Source: UBA1765 sp045615885 (GTDB lineage Bacteria; Fibrobacterota; Fibrobacteria; Fibrobacterales; Fibrobacteraceae). Taken from it: a stretch of 64,000 nt of DNA. Shown one piece after another: positions 42,713 through 50,863 of this stretch. The stretch covers positions 48,722-112,721 of the forward strand of contig JAZLFR010000055.1 of assembly GCA_045615885.1 (NCBI GenBank), in the 5' to 3' direction. The notes beneath the pieces are model-generated. The model ran no database searches, was not told where the DNA came from, and worked only from the letters and a program-made list of their open reading frames with translations. A program made the translations under genes and the position numbers. The stretch's first letter is position 1. Every line of letters begins with the position of its first letter.

Positions 42713-43123
42713 ATGGCCGACATGATTATCGCAACAGAAAAGACTTTCGACAAGGATGTAAAAGAATCAGGCGAAATGTACCTGGAAACAATCCTCCGTT
42801 TGCAAGAAGGCGGAGTCCCGGTCCGTTCTGTAGATATTGCCGAAGCCATGAATTTTTCTAAGCCAAGCGTTTCCCGCGCGGTCAAGATTTTGCTAGAGAA
42901 GAACTACATTTCCCTTGACAAGCACAAGAACATACTCCTTACAGAAACGGGCCGAGCCATTGCAACCGCAGTGTTCAAGCGCCACAGCGTGCTTACCAAG
43001 TTCTTCCTTTCCCTCGGAGTTACTCCAGAAACCGCCGAAAACGACGCCTGCCGCATAGAGCATATCATTAGCGACGAAACATTCGAAAAACTCTGCGAAA
43101 AGTTCGACACGCCGGCTATGTAG
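42713..43123 (+). CDS. DtxR-family metal-dependent repressor
   Basis: 136 residues from the ATG with AAGGG upstream. The N-terminal winged helix (VRSVDIAEAMNFSKPSVSRA, residues about 37-56) and dimerisation/metal domain are complete; the SH3-like third domain is absent, as in MntR. Metal ligands: Glu in SGEMYLETI, His in FKRHSVLT near 80, and DACRIEHIIS near 103, where the Cys corresponds by eye to Cys102 of DtxR, a residue typical of iron-responsive members (MntR has Glu there). With the iron box upstream this suggests an Fe(II)-dependent repressor. Targets other than itself are not visible. Confidence 0.88.
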   Translation: MADMIIATEKTFDKDVKESGEMYLETILRLQEGGVPVRSVDIAEAMNFSKPSVSRAVKILLEKNYISLDKHKNILLTETGRAIATAVFKRHSVLTKFFLSLGVTPETAENDACRIEHIISDETFEKLCEKFDTPAM

Positions 43124-43149
43124 AAGTTTCTGCCGTTCAAGTAGGCCAA

Positions 43150-43443
43150 AAAGAACTTAATATGGCCTTCGGCAGATAAAAAAGAAAGATTTTTCAATTT
43201 TACCCGCCGTAAATGACAATTTTTGAGATTGTTTCAAAAACAATACACCCCCAATTCATAATTCGGCAGATAAAAGCACGCGGTCATTCACGTTTTATCC
43301 GCCATTTTTTATTGCAAACTAAATTACAGGCTAATTTTTCTTGGGAAGCGGGCCTTTTCGGCAGATAAATCGCTCAAGTTTACCGGATTTACCCGTACTT
43401 TTGCCATTTTCAAGCCACCAAAATACCGTAATCGGCAAACAAA
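43150..43443. repeat. Four spaced repeats of TCGGCAGATAAA
   Basis: Copies begin at 43169, 43263, 43358 and 43432 (the last as TCGGCAAACAAA), with spacings of 94, 95 and 74 bases. Between them recur words such as TTTTATCCGCC, TTTACCCG and GGCCTT. The array fills the gap between dtxR and the phosphohexomutase gene and is followed by TCGTCTC heptads at 43445-43475. A single copy with similar flanks is at 50741-50752 upstream of aspS. Confidence 0.75.
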
Positions 43444-43519
43444 TCTCTCGTCTCTCGTCTTTCGTCTCTCGTCTATTTTGTATCTTTATAAAAAACTCAA
43501 CCCTACAAACAGGATTATT

Positions 43520-45133
43520 ATGGACTCTATTACTCAAATTTGGAAACAGATTCAGGCTCCAGGCTTTGACCCAGTTGCAGGCAAGGCCCTCATCGACCAG
43601 GTTAAGAACGTCGCAATGACTTCTGAAGCACCGGCCAAGGTTAGCTTTGGTACAAGCGGCTGGCGTGGAGAAATCGGTTCCGAATTCACCCTTCGCAACC
43701 TCCAGGTTGTAGGCGCTGCAATCGTTCGCCTCTACAAGGAAGCCGATGCCAAGACTTTTGAAGCTCTCGGCATCAAGAGCTTCGACGAATTGAAGACCAA
43801 GGGTTTGGTAATCGGCCACGACAACCGTTTGCTCGGTCACGAATTCTGCCAGATCGTTGCTGGCCAGTTCGCAAAGGAAGGCGTAAAGATTTTCTACGGT
43901 GGCGAAATGTCCACACCGGAATTTTCTGCAGTTGTCGAAATGCTTGGCGCAGCCTGCTCCATCAACATGACCCCGAGCCACAACCCGAGCCACTACAACG
44001 GCATCAAGTTCAACCCGGCTGACGGCGGTCCTGCTGGTCCGGAAATCACCAACATCATCACCGCCCTTTCTAACGAAATGATCGCTGACTGGAAGTTCGA
44101 ACCACTTACCGAAGTCAAGTGGGAACTTATCGACTCCCTCAAGATCTATACCGAATTCCTTCACAAGCAGGGCACAATCAAGTTCGACGAAATCAAGAAG
44201 CTCTTGAACTCCGGCGACTTGACCCTCGTTTGCGACTACGTTCACGGTTCTACACGCCGTCGTCCGGCCGCAACTCTCGAAAATCCGGCTTGCCTCACAA
44301 GCCTCCGTACCGAAGACGATCCACTCTTCGGTGGCGTTGCCCCGGAACCATCTTCCAAGAACCTGGAAGGCGTTCGCAACGTTTTGGACAAGGCAACAAC
44401 CAAGTTCCGTCTTGGCTGCATCATGGACCCGGATGGCGACCGTATCCGTTTCTACGACGGCACTCGCGAAATCGACATGAACAGCTTCGGTGCAATTGCT
44501 TTCCACTACATGTATGCAGTCCGCAAGGAAAACGGCTGCGTAGCAAAGTCCGTTGCAACATCTAACTTTGTAAACATCATCGCAGAAAAGCTCGGTGCTC
44601 CGATCATGGAAACCGCAGTTGGCTTCAAGAACTTCCGCCCGTACCTCAGCCGCAACGCAAGCCAGAAGGCTCTCATTGCATTCGAAGAATCCGACGGTAT
44701 TTCTGGCCTTAACAACACCCTCGAAAAGGACGCCCAGTTCGGCCTTCTCCTTGCCCTCGAAATCATGGCAACAACAGGCAAGAACCTTGGCGAATACCTC
44801 GACGGTCTCTACAAGGACTTTGGCCGCCTCTACCCGACACGTTCCGGCTTCGAAGTAGATAAGTCCCTCGTTGGCGCTCCGCTCAAGGCAAAGGTTGACG
44901 CAATTGCAAAGATCGGCGTTCCGGGAGCCAAGGTCAAGATCGGCGACTCCGAAAAGGAAGTCAAGAGCCTCCTTACTCTCGATGGCGTAAAACTCATTTT
45001 CACAGACGATTCCTGGATGCTCATCCGTCCGTCCGGTACAGAACCGAAGGTTCGCATTTACACAGAATGCCGTGCCGAATCTGAAAAGGACGCCATGTTT
45101 GAAGCAGCCAAGGCACTCTTCTTCAAGGAATAA
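43520..45133 (+). CDS. Alpha-D-phosphohexomutase (phosphoglucomutase/phosphomannomutase)
   Basis: 537 residues from the ATG with AGGATT upstream. The four active-site loops are present: MTPSHNPSHYNGIKFN with the phosphoserine near residue 150, metal loop DPDGDRIRFYD near 303, sugar loop FEESDGISG near 392, and phosphate loop RPSGTEPKVRIYTE near 505. It moves phosphate between C1 and C6 of glucose or a related sugar, feeding glycogen and sugar-nucleotide synthesis. The exact sugar cannot be fixed from the loops. Its codon use is that of a highly expressed gene. The long ORF on the other strand is a shadow. Confidence 0.92.
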   Translation: MDSITQIWKQIQAPGFDPVAGKALIDQVKNVAMTSEAPAKVSFGTSGWRGEIGSEFTLRNLQVVGAAIVRLYKEADAKTFEALGIKSFDELKTKGLVIGHDNRLLGHEFCQIVAGQFAKEGVKIFYGGEMSTPEFSAVVEMLGAACSINMTPSHNPSHYNGIKFNPADGGPAGPEITNIITALSNEMIADWKFEPLTEVKWELIDSLKIYTEFLHKQGTIKFDEIKKLLNSGDLTLVCDYVHGSTRRRPAATLENPACLTSLRTEDDPLFGGVAPEPSSKNLEGVRNVLDKATTKFRLGCIMDPDGDRIRFYDGTREIDMNSFGAIAFHYMYAVRKENGCVAKSVATSNFVNIIAEKLGAPIMETAVGFKNFRPYLSRNASQKALIAFEESDGISGLNNTLEKDAQFGLLLALEIMATTGKNLGEYLDGLYKDFGRLYPTRSGFEVDKSLVGAPLKAKVDAIAKIGVPGAKVKIGDSEKEVKSLLTLDGVKLIFTDDSWMLIRPSGTEPKVRIYTECRAESEKDAMFEAAKALFFKE

Positions 45134-45154
45134 TCTAACACGAGGTTCTTTCTT

Positions 45155-45979
45155 ATGAAAAAACTGATTCTTTTACTCTGCATGTTGGCTACAGCATTTG
45201 CCTTTGCCGGTGACAAGCCCGTATTCCAGGCTTTTGCAGGCAGCAAGGACATGTTGAAGATTGGCAATGCAAAGGGTGGCATGCATCCATTCATGCTCCA
45301 GGTAAAAGGCCAGGAATGGGCATTCCAGGCTCAGGGCATGGTTGCAGCACCGAACGGTGACGCCAACTTGCTGCTTGACTCCTATCTCGATGGAAACGTG
45401 TATGTAGTCGTTGCCTACATTCCGACTCTTGCAGGCGGCTCTGACGGCAAGGATTACCAGGTCGGCATGTTCGACGCAAGGCTTTACCTTGAAGACGAAG
45501 CTCTCGACACACGCGCCGTCAAGTTCAAGCTTTTGCCGCCGGCAAACGATGACTGGGCAGCAGGCATGGCTGCAGAAGCTGTGTCTACAGGCGCTCCGCT
45601 CAAGAGCACTCTTTGGGACGGTTCCCGCGATGTGGAAATCACACGCACCGCAGCGACCCCGCTCACAAAGGATGATCTGAATCCGAAGCCAAAGGCCAAG
45701 CGCGTTGTGAAGGCTGCTGAACCGGAACCGGCTCCGGCACCAGTCGTGAAGAGACGCGTAGTGAAAAAGGCTCCAGTTGAAGAAGAGGAAGAAGAACCGG
45801 TAGTCAGAAAGCGCGTTATAAAGAAGAAGCGTGTTGCTGATGAAGACGAAGCTCCTGCTACAAGAAAGGTTGTAAAGAAGCGCAAAGTCGTCGTTGAAGA
45901 AGACGATGACGAAGATGAAGGTCTTTCCATCAAGGAAAAACGCCGTCGTGCAGCAGCTCGCAAGAATGCAGCATACTAG
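45155..45979 (+). CDS. Secreted protein with a highly charged repetitive C-terminus
   Basis: 274 residues. A clear signal peptide (MKKLILLLCMLATAFAFA) is followed by a domain of about 150 residues that I do not recognise (AFAGSKDMLKIGNAKGGMHP onward, probably beta-rich). From residue about 175 the chain is low-complexity: KRVVK/KRRVVKK/RKRVIKKK segments alternate with Pro-Ala or Glu/Asp runs, ending EKRRRAAARKNAAY. This could bind acidic polymers, peptidoglycan or nucleic acid in the periplasm. It starts 22 bases after the phosphohexomutase stop, so the two may be co-transcribed, and a strong terminator follows. Confidence 0.8.
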   Translation: MKKLILLLCMLATAFAFAGDKPVFQAFAGSKDMLKIGNAKGGMHPFMLQVKGQEWAFQAQGMVAAPNGDANLLLDSYLDGNVYVVVAYIPTLAGGSDGKDYQVGMFDARLYLEDEALDTRAVKFKLLPPANDDWAAGMAAEAVSTGAPLKSTLWDGSRDVEITRTAATPLTKDDLNPKPKAKRVVKAAEPEPAPAPVVKRRVVKKAPVEEEEEEPVVRKRVIKKKRVADEDEAPATRKVVKKRKVVVEEDDDEDEGLSIKEKRRRAAARKNAAY

Positions 45980-46002
45980 TTCTTAGCATTCCTAAAAAGC
46001 AG

Positions 46003-46036
46003 AAAGTTCCGAAGATTTCATCTTCGGAACTTTTTT
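46003..46036 (+). terminator. Terminator after the charged secreted protein
   Basis: AAGTTCCGAAGA and TCTTCGGAACTT form a perfect 12-base stem with a 5-base loop, followed by a T run. The preceding A residues allow use from the other strand for the PAP2 gene. Confidence 0.9.
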
Positions 46037-46056
46037 GTTTTTACAAGCCTGGGCCG

Positions 46057-46824
46057 TTAAAAATGGATTACGGTTCCTGCGTAGCCCGGAGCGGCAACAA
46101 AGGAAACTCGGCTGTCAAACAGCCTATGCATTTGAATGATCGCAAGGGAAATGGATGTGCCGGCAAGAGCGCCGACAACAACATCAGTCGGATAATGCTT
46201 GCCTGCACCGACGCGCAAAACCGCCGTTGCCGTAGCTGCAGAAAAACTGCCTAGAGCTACCGGCCAAAAATATCTGGATTCCGGATAGAGCGCATCGAAT
46301 GCATAAGTGCTAAACACAGCCGAGGTGAACATGGCAGAAACATGGCCAGAATAGAAGGAGCCATAAGCCTCCCCTTTTTTGCCATCACGATGATGGCTGC
46401 CATACATATACGGGCGAGGCCAAACCAGCTCGGAACGCACAACCAAATTTACGCCGCTCTGCAGTGCTAGCGCTTCGGCATACATCACCACGACACTAAG
46501 CAAATCGTCCCCGTTCGCATGGTCCTGTGCATAAGCGACACCACCGATAACTAGCGGAAGCCCCAAGCCGACATTCAAAATGTCGCTAGCCAAATCTGCC
46601 TTGCCAGAATACGAACCGGCAAAAGGCTTGTCCCAGGCATAAAGGTCTTCTTTGGAGCGCATTGAATCTGGCACATCGGTGTTATTTAATTTGTACGCAC
46701 CGTACAGGCCGGTTCCGGCAGCGATTCCAAGCAAGGGCAAATCTAAAGCGAGAGATACTTTGGGCAAGTCACATGCCCAAATAGCCTGTACGCCAAAGAA
46801 AATTGCCAAACACAACTTGCGCAT
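46057..46824 (-). CDS. PAP2-family membrane phosphatase
   Basis: 255 residues. An N-terminal signal-like helix (MRKLCLAIFFGVQAIWAC) precedes membrane segments and the three PAP2 motifs: VVRSELVWPRPYMYG near residue 127 (R-x6-RP), SFYSGHVSAMF near 155, and RVGAGKHYPTDVVVGA near 202. PAP2 enzymes dephosphorylate lipid phosphates such as undecaprenyl pyrophosphate or phosphatidate; which one cannot be told. The 3' ends of this gene and the terminator of the plus-strand gene face each other. It is 5 bases downstream of the asparaginase gene and likely in its transcript. Confidence 0.88.
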   Translation of the reverse strand: MRKLCLAIFFGVQAIWACDLPKVSLALDLPLLGIAAGTGLYGAYKLNNTDVPDSMRSKEDLYAWDKPFAGSYSGKADLASDILNVGLGLPLVIGGVAYAQDHANGDDLLSVVVMYAEALALQSGVNLVVRSELVWPRPYMYGSHHRDGKKGEAYGSFYSGHVSAMFTSAVFSTYAFDALYPESRYFWPVALGSFSAATATAVLRVGAGKHYPTDVVVGALAGTSISLAIIQMHRLFDSRVSFVAAPGYAGTVIHF

Positions 46825-46829
46825 AGATT

Positions 46830-47744
46830 TTAGCAGAATTGCTTAAAAACATCCAATTGATTTGTAGCCAAGGCAAGTTTCAAAAGAACGGCGGCTTTTT
46901 GCGGTGGGTAGAAGCCTGCGCAAAGTGCATTTGGGGCGAGCTGCGTATTCAAAGTTACCATGCCATGGTTCGTTCGCGTGGCGACAACTACCGGAATTTT
47001 GACTTTGGCAAGAGCTTCTGCAAACTTCTGGCTGAATTCGCCGGAGCCTGCTCCGGCGATAACGACGCCGTCAGAAATGTTAGCAGCGCACTCAAGCATT
47101 CTTGGGTCGGAATCTACTGCGAAAAAGACAATGTTCACCTTCGGTAGCTCGGTACAGGCAGAAACATTGAAGAATGGAACCGGGCTTGCAAACGGGAACA
47201 CCAAGGCGCCGTTCCCAGGGTAGCAATTTCCAAAAGGCTGCAAGTCGCTTGCACTATTTTTTTGCACAAGCTTTGCATCAAAAAGCTGCCTGCCAAAATA
47301 GACAAACACTCCCCCGTTCCGACTTGCGCTAGCCACTTCTACAGCTCCGCACAAATTGGCCGGACCATCGGGTTCATCGGCCGTAGCCGGGCGCATAGCG
47401 CCTGTCAAAACAATCGGCTTGTCAGTTTTAATTGTCAGTGCCAAAAAGAACGCGGTTTCGTCCATAGTGTCGGTGCCGTGCGTGACCACGATGCCATCAA
47501 CATGTGGCAACAGCTCGGCAATACGTTTGCGCAACTGCAGCCAGATTGCACCGGTAATATCGTCGGAATTCACATTGCAAACCTGCTCTACGCTGATATT
47601 TGCAATCGAGTTCAGTTCGGGAATAGCAGAAACGAGTTCTGTCGCAGAAATTTGTCCAGAAACATAGCCTGTATTTTTACCCGGCTCGCCGACCCCAGCG
47701 ATTGTGCCTCCCGTAGCGAGTATTACGATATTTTTTTTATTCAC
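46830..47744 (-). CDS. L-asparaginase, cytoplasmic
   Basis: 304 residues. The two catalytic threonines are in ATGGTIAG near residue 12 and VTHGTDTMDET near 89 (Thr-Asp pair), with GAMRPATADEPDGPANL near 115 and the Lys in FDAKLVQKNSASDLQPFG near 160. The sequence pattern is that of the type II (periplasmic) group, but there is no signal peptide, so it is probably cytoplasmic. It hydrolyses asparagine to aspartate and ammonia. It starts with GTG, AGGATTTTTCT being just upstream. Confidence 0.92.
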   Translation of the reverse strand: MNKKNIVILATGGTIAGVGEPGKNTGYVSGQISATELVSAIPELNSIANISVEQVCNVNSDDITGAIWLQLRKRIAELLPHVDGIVVTHGTDTMDETAFFLALTIKTDKPIVLTGAMRPATADEPDGPANLCGAVEVASASRNGGVFVYFGRQLFDAKLVQKNSASDLQPFGNCYPGNGALVFPFASPVPFFNVSACTELPKVNIVFFAVDSDPRMLECAANISDGVVIAGAGSGEFSQKFAEALAKVKIPVVVATRTNHGMVTLNTQLAPNALCAGFYPPQKAAVLLKLALATNQLDVFKQFC

Positions 47745-47809
47745 AGAAAAATCCTATTTTATACCTCCCTCAAAATAGATAATTATTCGATATTTCTATA
47801 TTACGCTCC

Positions 47810-49069
47810 ATGGAAAACCTTGAAATTTACGCAAATGAACTTGCCGCTAAGGCTCGCGCAGCTTCCAGCGAAATCCGTACACTCACTAATGAACAGCGCA
47901 GCGCTATATTGCGTTCCGTGGCAGCAAAGCTCCGCGCCCAAAAGGCAGAAATATTTGCTGCAAATAAATTGGACGTTGACGCTGCCCGCGGTAAAATCAG
48001 CGACGCCATGCTAGACCGCTTGACTTTGAATGAAGCCCGCCTTGAAACCATGGCTAAGGGCGCCGAAGAAATTGCCGACTTTGCAGACCCGCTCGCCCGC
48101 ACACTCGAAAAGCGCACACTCCCGAACGGTGTAGAAATTTCAAGAGTTGCAGTTCCTATCGGTTCCGTATTCTTTATTTTTGAAAGCCGCCCGAATGTCA
48201 CAATCGACGGCGCATGCCTTTGCTTCAAGTCCGGCAACGCAGTGATACTCCGTGGCGGCAAGGAATCCATAAACTCAGGCAAGATTCTTGCAGAGGTATT
48301 CCGCAGTGCGCTCCGCGAACAGGGCCTTGCCGAAGATGCCGTGCAGCTTGTAGAAAATCCATCGCACGATCTGGTCACGCTCCTTTTGCAGAAGAACGAT
48401 TCCATAGACCTCGTGATTCCGCGTGGTGGCGAGCGCTTGATTCGCGCAGTCACCGAACAGAGCAGAATCCCAGTCATCAAGCACTTCAACGGCATCTGCC
48501 ATATTTACGTAGACAAGTCCGCAAACATCGACATGGCTACAAGCATTGTCGAAAACGCAAAGACACAGCGTCCGAGCACTTGCAACACCATGGAAACATT
48601 GCTCCTGGACAGCCATTTGAGCGATGAAAGCGTTGCAAAAATCTTGAAGCCGCTCCGCGACAAGAATGTGGAAATGTTTGGTGACAAGGTCGCTATGGCT
48701 CGCGTTGAAGGCGTAAAGGACATTGGTGAAGATTCCAATTACCATCACGAATACCTGGCACTTGCCATGAGCCTCAAGTTCGTTGACAATGTGGAAGAAG
48801 CTGCTGACCATATCGAAAAATACTCCAGCCGCCACACAGAAGCCGTGATTGCAGAAGACAAGGCTATCCAGGAATACTTCCTTAGCCATGTGGATTCCAG
48901 CAGCGTCATGGTAAACGCAAGTACACGCCTTGCTGACGGCGGCGTTTACGGCCTTGGCGCAGAAGTTGGAATCTCTACAGACAAGCTCCATGCCCGCGGC
49001 CCGATGGGCGTCGAAAGCCTCTGCACCTACAAGTGGATTTTGAAGGGCGAAGGCCAGGTGAGAACCTAA
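47810..49069 (+). CDS. proA: Gamma-glutamyl phosphate reductase (ProA)
   Basis: 419 residues. The aldehyde-dehydrogenase fold has the ProA motifs VPIGSVFFIFESRPNVTIDG near residue 115, GNAVILRGGKESINS near 145, PVIKHFNGICHIYVDKSAN near 225 and the catalytic Cys in RPSTCNTMET near 262. It reduces glutamyl-5-phosphate to the semialdehyde in proline synthesis. proB is not in the window. Divergent from the asparaginase gene; no ribosome site is evident. Confidence 0.95.
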   Translation: MENLEIYANELAAKARAASSEIRTLTNEQRSAILRSVAAKLRAQKAEIFAANKLDVDAARGKISDAMLDRLTLNEARLETMAKGAEEIADFADPLARTLEKRTLPNGVEISRVAVPIGSVFFIFESRPNVTIDGACLCFKSGNAVILRGGKESINSGKILAEVFRSALREQGLAEDAVQLVENPSHDLVTLLLQKNDSIDLVIPRGGERLIRAVTEQSRIPVIKHFNGICHIYVDKSANIDMATSIVENAKTQRPSTCNTMETLLLDSHLSDESVAKILKPLRDKNVEMFGDKVAMARVEGVKDIGEDSNYHHEYLALAMSLKFVDNVEEAADHIEKYSSRHTEAVIAEDKAIQEYFLSHVDSSSVMVNASTRLADGGVYGLGAEVGISTDKLHARGPMGVESLCTYKWILKGEGQVRT

Positions 49070-49070
49070 T

Positions 49071-49103
49071 CTTGTCTCTTGCATCAGGCTCTTGCATCTT
49101 AAC
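49071..49103. repeat. Heptamer repeat between proA and hisI
   Basis: CTTGTCT, CTTGCAT, a 6-base CAGGCT, CTTGCAT, CTTAAC. It begins 1 base after the proA stop codon. Same family as 21980-22011. Confidence 0.6.
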
Positions 49104-49117
49104 TATGGAGAAAAATC

Positions 49118-49465
49118 ATGACCGCACAAGAAATTATTGATGAAGTAAAGTTTGAAGTTGAAGTCGATGGCGTTATGCTTGCTCCGGCAATCGTGCAAGA
49201 CGCAGACAAGCTCGACGTTCTGATGATTGCATGGATGGACAAGGAAGCGCTCCGTCGCACCGTTGAATGTGGTGAAATGGTGTTCTGGAGCCGCAGCCGC
49301 AAGGAATACTGGCACAAGGGCGACACCAGCGGAAATGTTATGACCGTTGTGGAATGGGCAGCCGACTGCGACAGCGATGCCCTCCTTTTCAAGGTCCGCA
49401 TGCAGGGCCCGCAGGTAGCTTGCCACACAGGCGCCCGCAGCTGTTTCTTCAAGAAGCCAGAATAA
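49118..49465 (+). CDS. hisI: Phosphoribosyl-AMP cyclohydrolase (HisI)
   Basis: 115 residues, the single-domain form (no HisE part). VLMIAWMDKEALRRTVECGE near residue 32, FWSRSRKEYWHKGDTSGN near 54, and the metal-binding DCDSDALLFKV plus CHTGARSCFF near 100 are the family motifs with the zinc/magnesium ligands. It opens the purine ring of phosphoribosyl-AMP in histidine synthesis. GGAG precedes the ATG. Other his genes are not in the window. Confidence 0.95.
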   Translation: MTAQEIIDEVKFEVEVDGVMLAPAIVQDADKLDVLMIAWMDKEALRRTVECGEMVFWSRSRKEYWHKGDTSGNVMTVVEWAADCDSDALLFKVRMQGPQVACHTGARSCFFKKPE

Positions 49466-49519
49466 AAAAGAGGCTCTACTGGAGTCCGTTTGGCTCAAAA
49501 TTAAACAAAAGGATTTTTT

Positions 49520-50668
49520 ATGAAGAAAATCAATTTCATTGCTAAAACACTCATGGCAGCAGCTCTTACAACAACCATATTTGCTTGCGGTGACGATTCC
49601 AGTTCTGGAGCCGACCAATGCTGCACTGATTTGGAGAACATATCCAGTTCTTCCCTTGAAAACTCCAGTTCCCCTTCTTCTGAAGAAAGTTCGTCATCTG
49701 CAGAAGGTTCTACGATAGAAAATACGTCATCTTCGTCTGTTGAAGATCCCTCCTCGTCATCTATAGAAGAAAGCTCATCTTCTTTCGTTGAAAGTTCTTC
49801 CTCTGCTAATATTACAGTATCTTCTAGCAGCACGCAAACAGACATTGCAGACGGAGAATCCTATACGCTTCGTTTTGCAGCAACCTATGAAGAAAAAGAT
49901 GGCTACACATTCCTTTCTTACTATACTGGAGCCTGCGTCGTAAAAAATGATGTTTACACTTGGGAACCAAAGCATCTCTTGAATACCAGAGTCCTGGAAT
50001 TGTCTAAAGATTCCTTGACCGATTTCTCTTCATTTAATGGTTCCGTTTTAAAAGACTCCTATAACGCCTATAAAGGGAACAATTCCAGCATATATGGCAT
50101 CTGGGAAGATTGCAAATCAAGCACGATGGCAAACAGAATGGAACTTACCAAAGACTCCATAGTCACAACTACTTACCTCAATAAAGAAAAGATACCCGCT
50201 CTCGCAGAAATGGGCAGCGTCAATGAATTGCTTAAATACACCTTTGACCGAACCGGGCTAAACTACGATCCTGAATTAAAAGACCGATACAGACTTGAAG
50301 ACATTCCTAAATACGGCATTACATTTTCAAACAAGCAGATGACTTCTGTGACCATGGACATTCACGGTCAAAAATTTGAAATCAATATGGAAGATAGAAT
50401 CTCGTCAAAGGGATTCCATGCCCTGCAATCCGTAGAATCAAATGGTAAAACTTGTGAACAGAAAAGCGTATTTTCTTATTTGCAAGACGGTTCTACCTGC
50501 AATGCGGAACATTATTCCGCTCTATACGGTTATCGTGACAACGGTGAACACGAATCGAACTTCACGACAGAAAGCATGGAAGAATTTGACATAGACAACG
50601 CCACTTTCTATGCTTGCGTTTTTGAATTGATTGAAAAAGACAATCCAATTCACGAAGAATTAAAATGA
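49520..50668 (+). CDS. Lipoprotein with a Ser-rich linker
   Basis: 382 residues. The signal peptide ends in TTIFAC (lipobox-like, Cys23), then a linker of about 80 residues made of SSSS-type runs mixed with Glu, Asp and Pro, of a kind common in Fibrobacter surface and cellulose-binding proteins. The globular part from about residue 110 (ESYTLRFAATYEEKDGYTFL) contains several Cys and is not familiar to me. AAGGA lies before the ATG. Probably on the outer membrane surface. Confidence 0.85.
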   Translation: MKKINFIAKTLMAAALTTTIFACGDDSSSGADQCCTDLENISSSSLENSSSPSSEESSSSAEGSTIENTSSSSVEDPSSSSIEESSSSFVESSSSANITVSSSSTQTDIADGESYTLRFAATYEEKDGYTFLSYYTGACVVKNDVYTWEPKHLLNTRVLELSKDSLTDFSSFNGSVLKDSYNAYKGNNSSIYGIWEDCKSSTMANRMELTKDSIVTTTYLNKEKIPALAEMGSVNELLKYTFDRTGLNYDPELKDRYRLEDIPKYGITFSNKQMTSVTMDIHGQKFEINMEDRISSKGFHALQSVESNGKTCEQKSVFSYLQDGSTCNAEHYSALYGYRDNGEHESNFTTESMEEFDIDNATFYACVFELIEKDNPIHEELK

Positions 50669-50689
50669 GTTCGTTTCTGGCCCCATTTT

Positions 50690-50815
50690 ACCGGTACTTT
50701 TCATAAAAACATACCCTCAGCAGTTTCAAAAATGTACTCATCGGCAAACAAAACACCCAAGCGACGCAAAATTCAACATAACTTTCGTCTTTCGTCTCTC
50801 GTCTTTCGTCTTTAA
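50690..50815. repeat. TCGGCAAACAAA element plus TCGTCTT heptads upstream of aspS
   Basis: TTACCGGTACTTTT near 50690, TCGGCAAACAAA at 50741-50752, and TCGTCTT/TCGTCTC heptads at 50789-50813. The same three modules in the same order precede the phosphohexomutase gene (43390-43475). Confidence 0.7.
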
Positions 50816-50863
50816 TTAACTATCTTTGCCACCGAAAAAAGTTTTTTTCGAGGATTAATCATT

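Noticed and set aside
43331..44506. 391-residue open frame opposite the phosphohexomutase gene
   Set aside because: Shadow; it runs from the gene into its repeat-filled upstream spacer.
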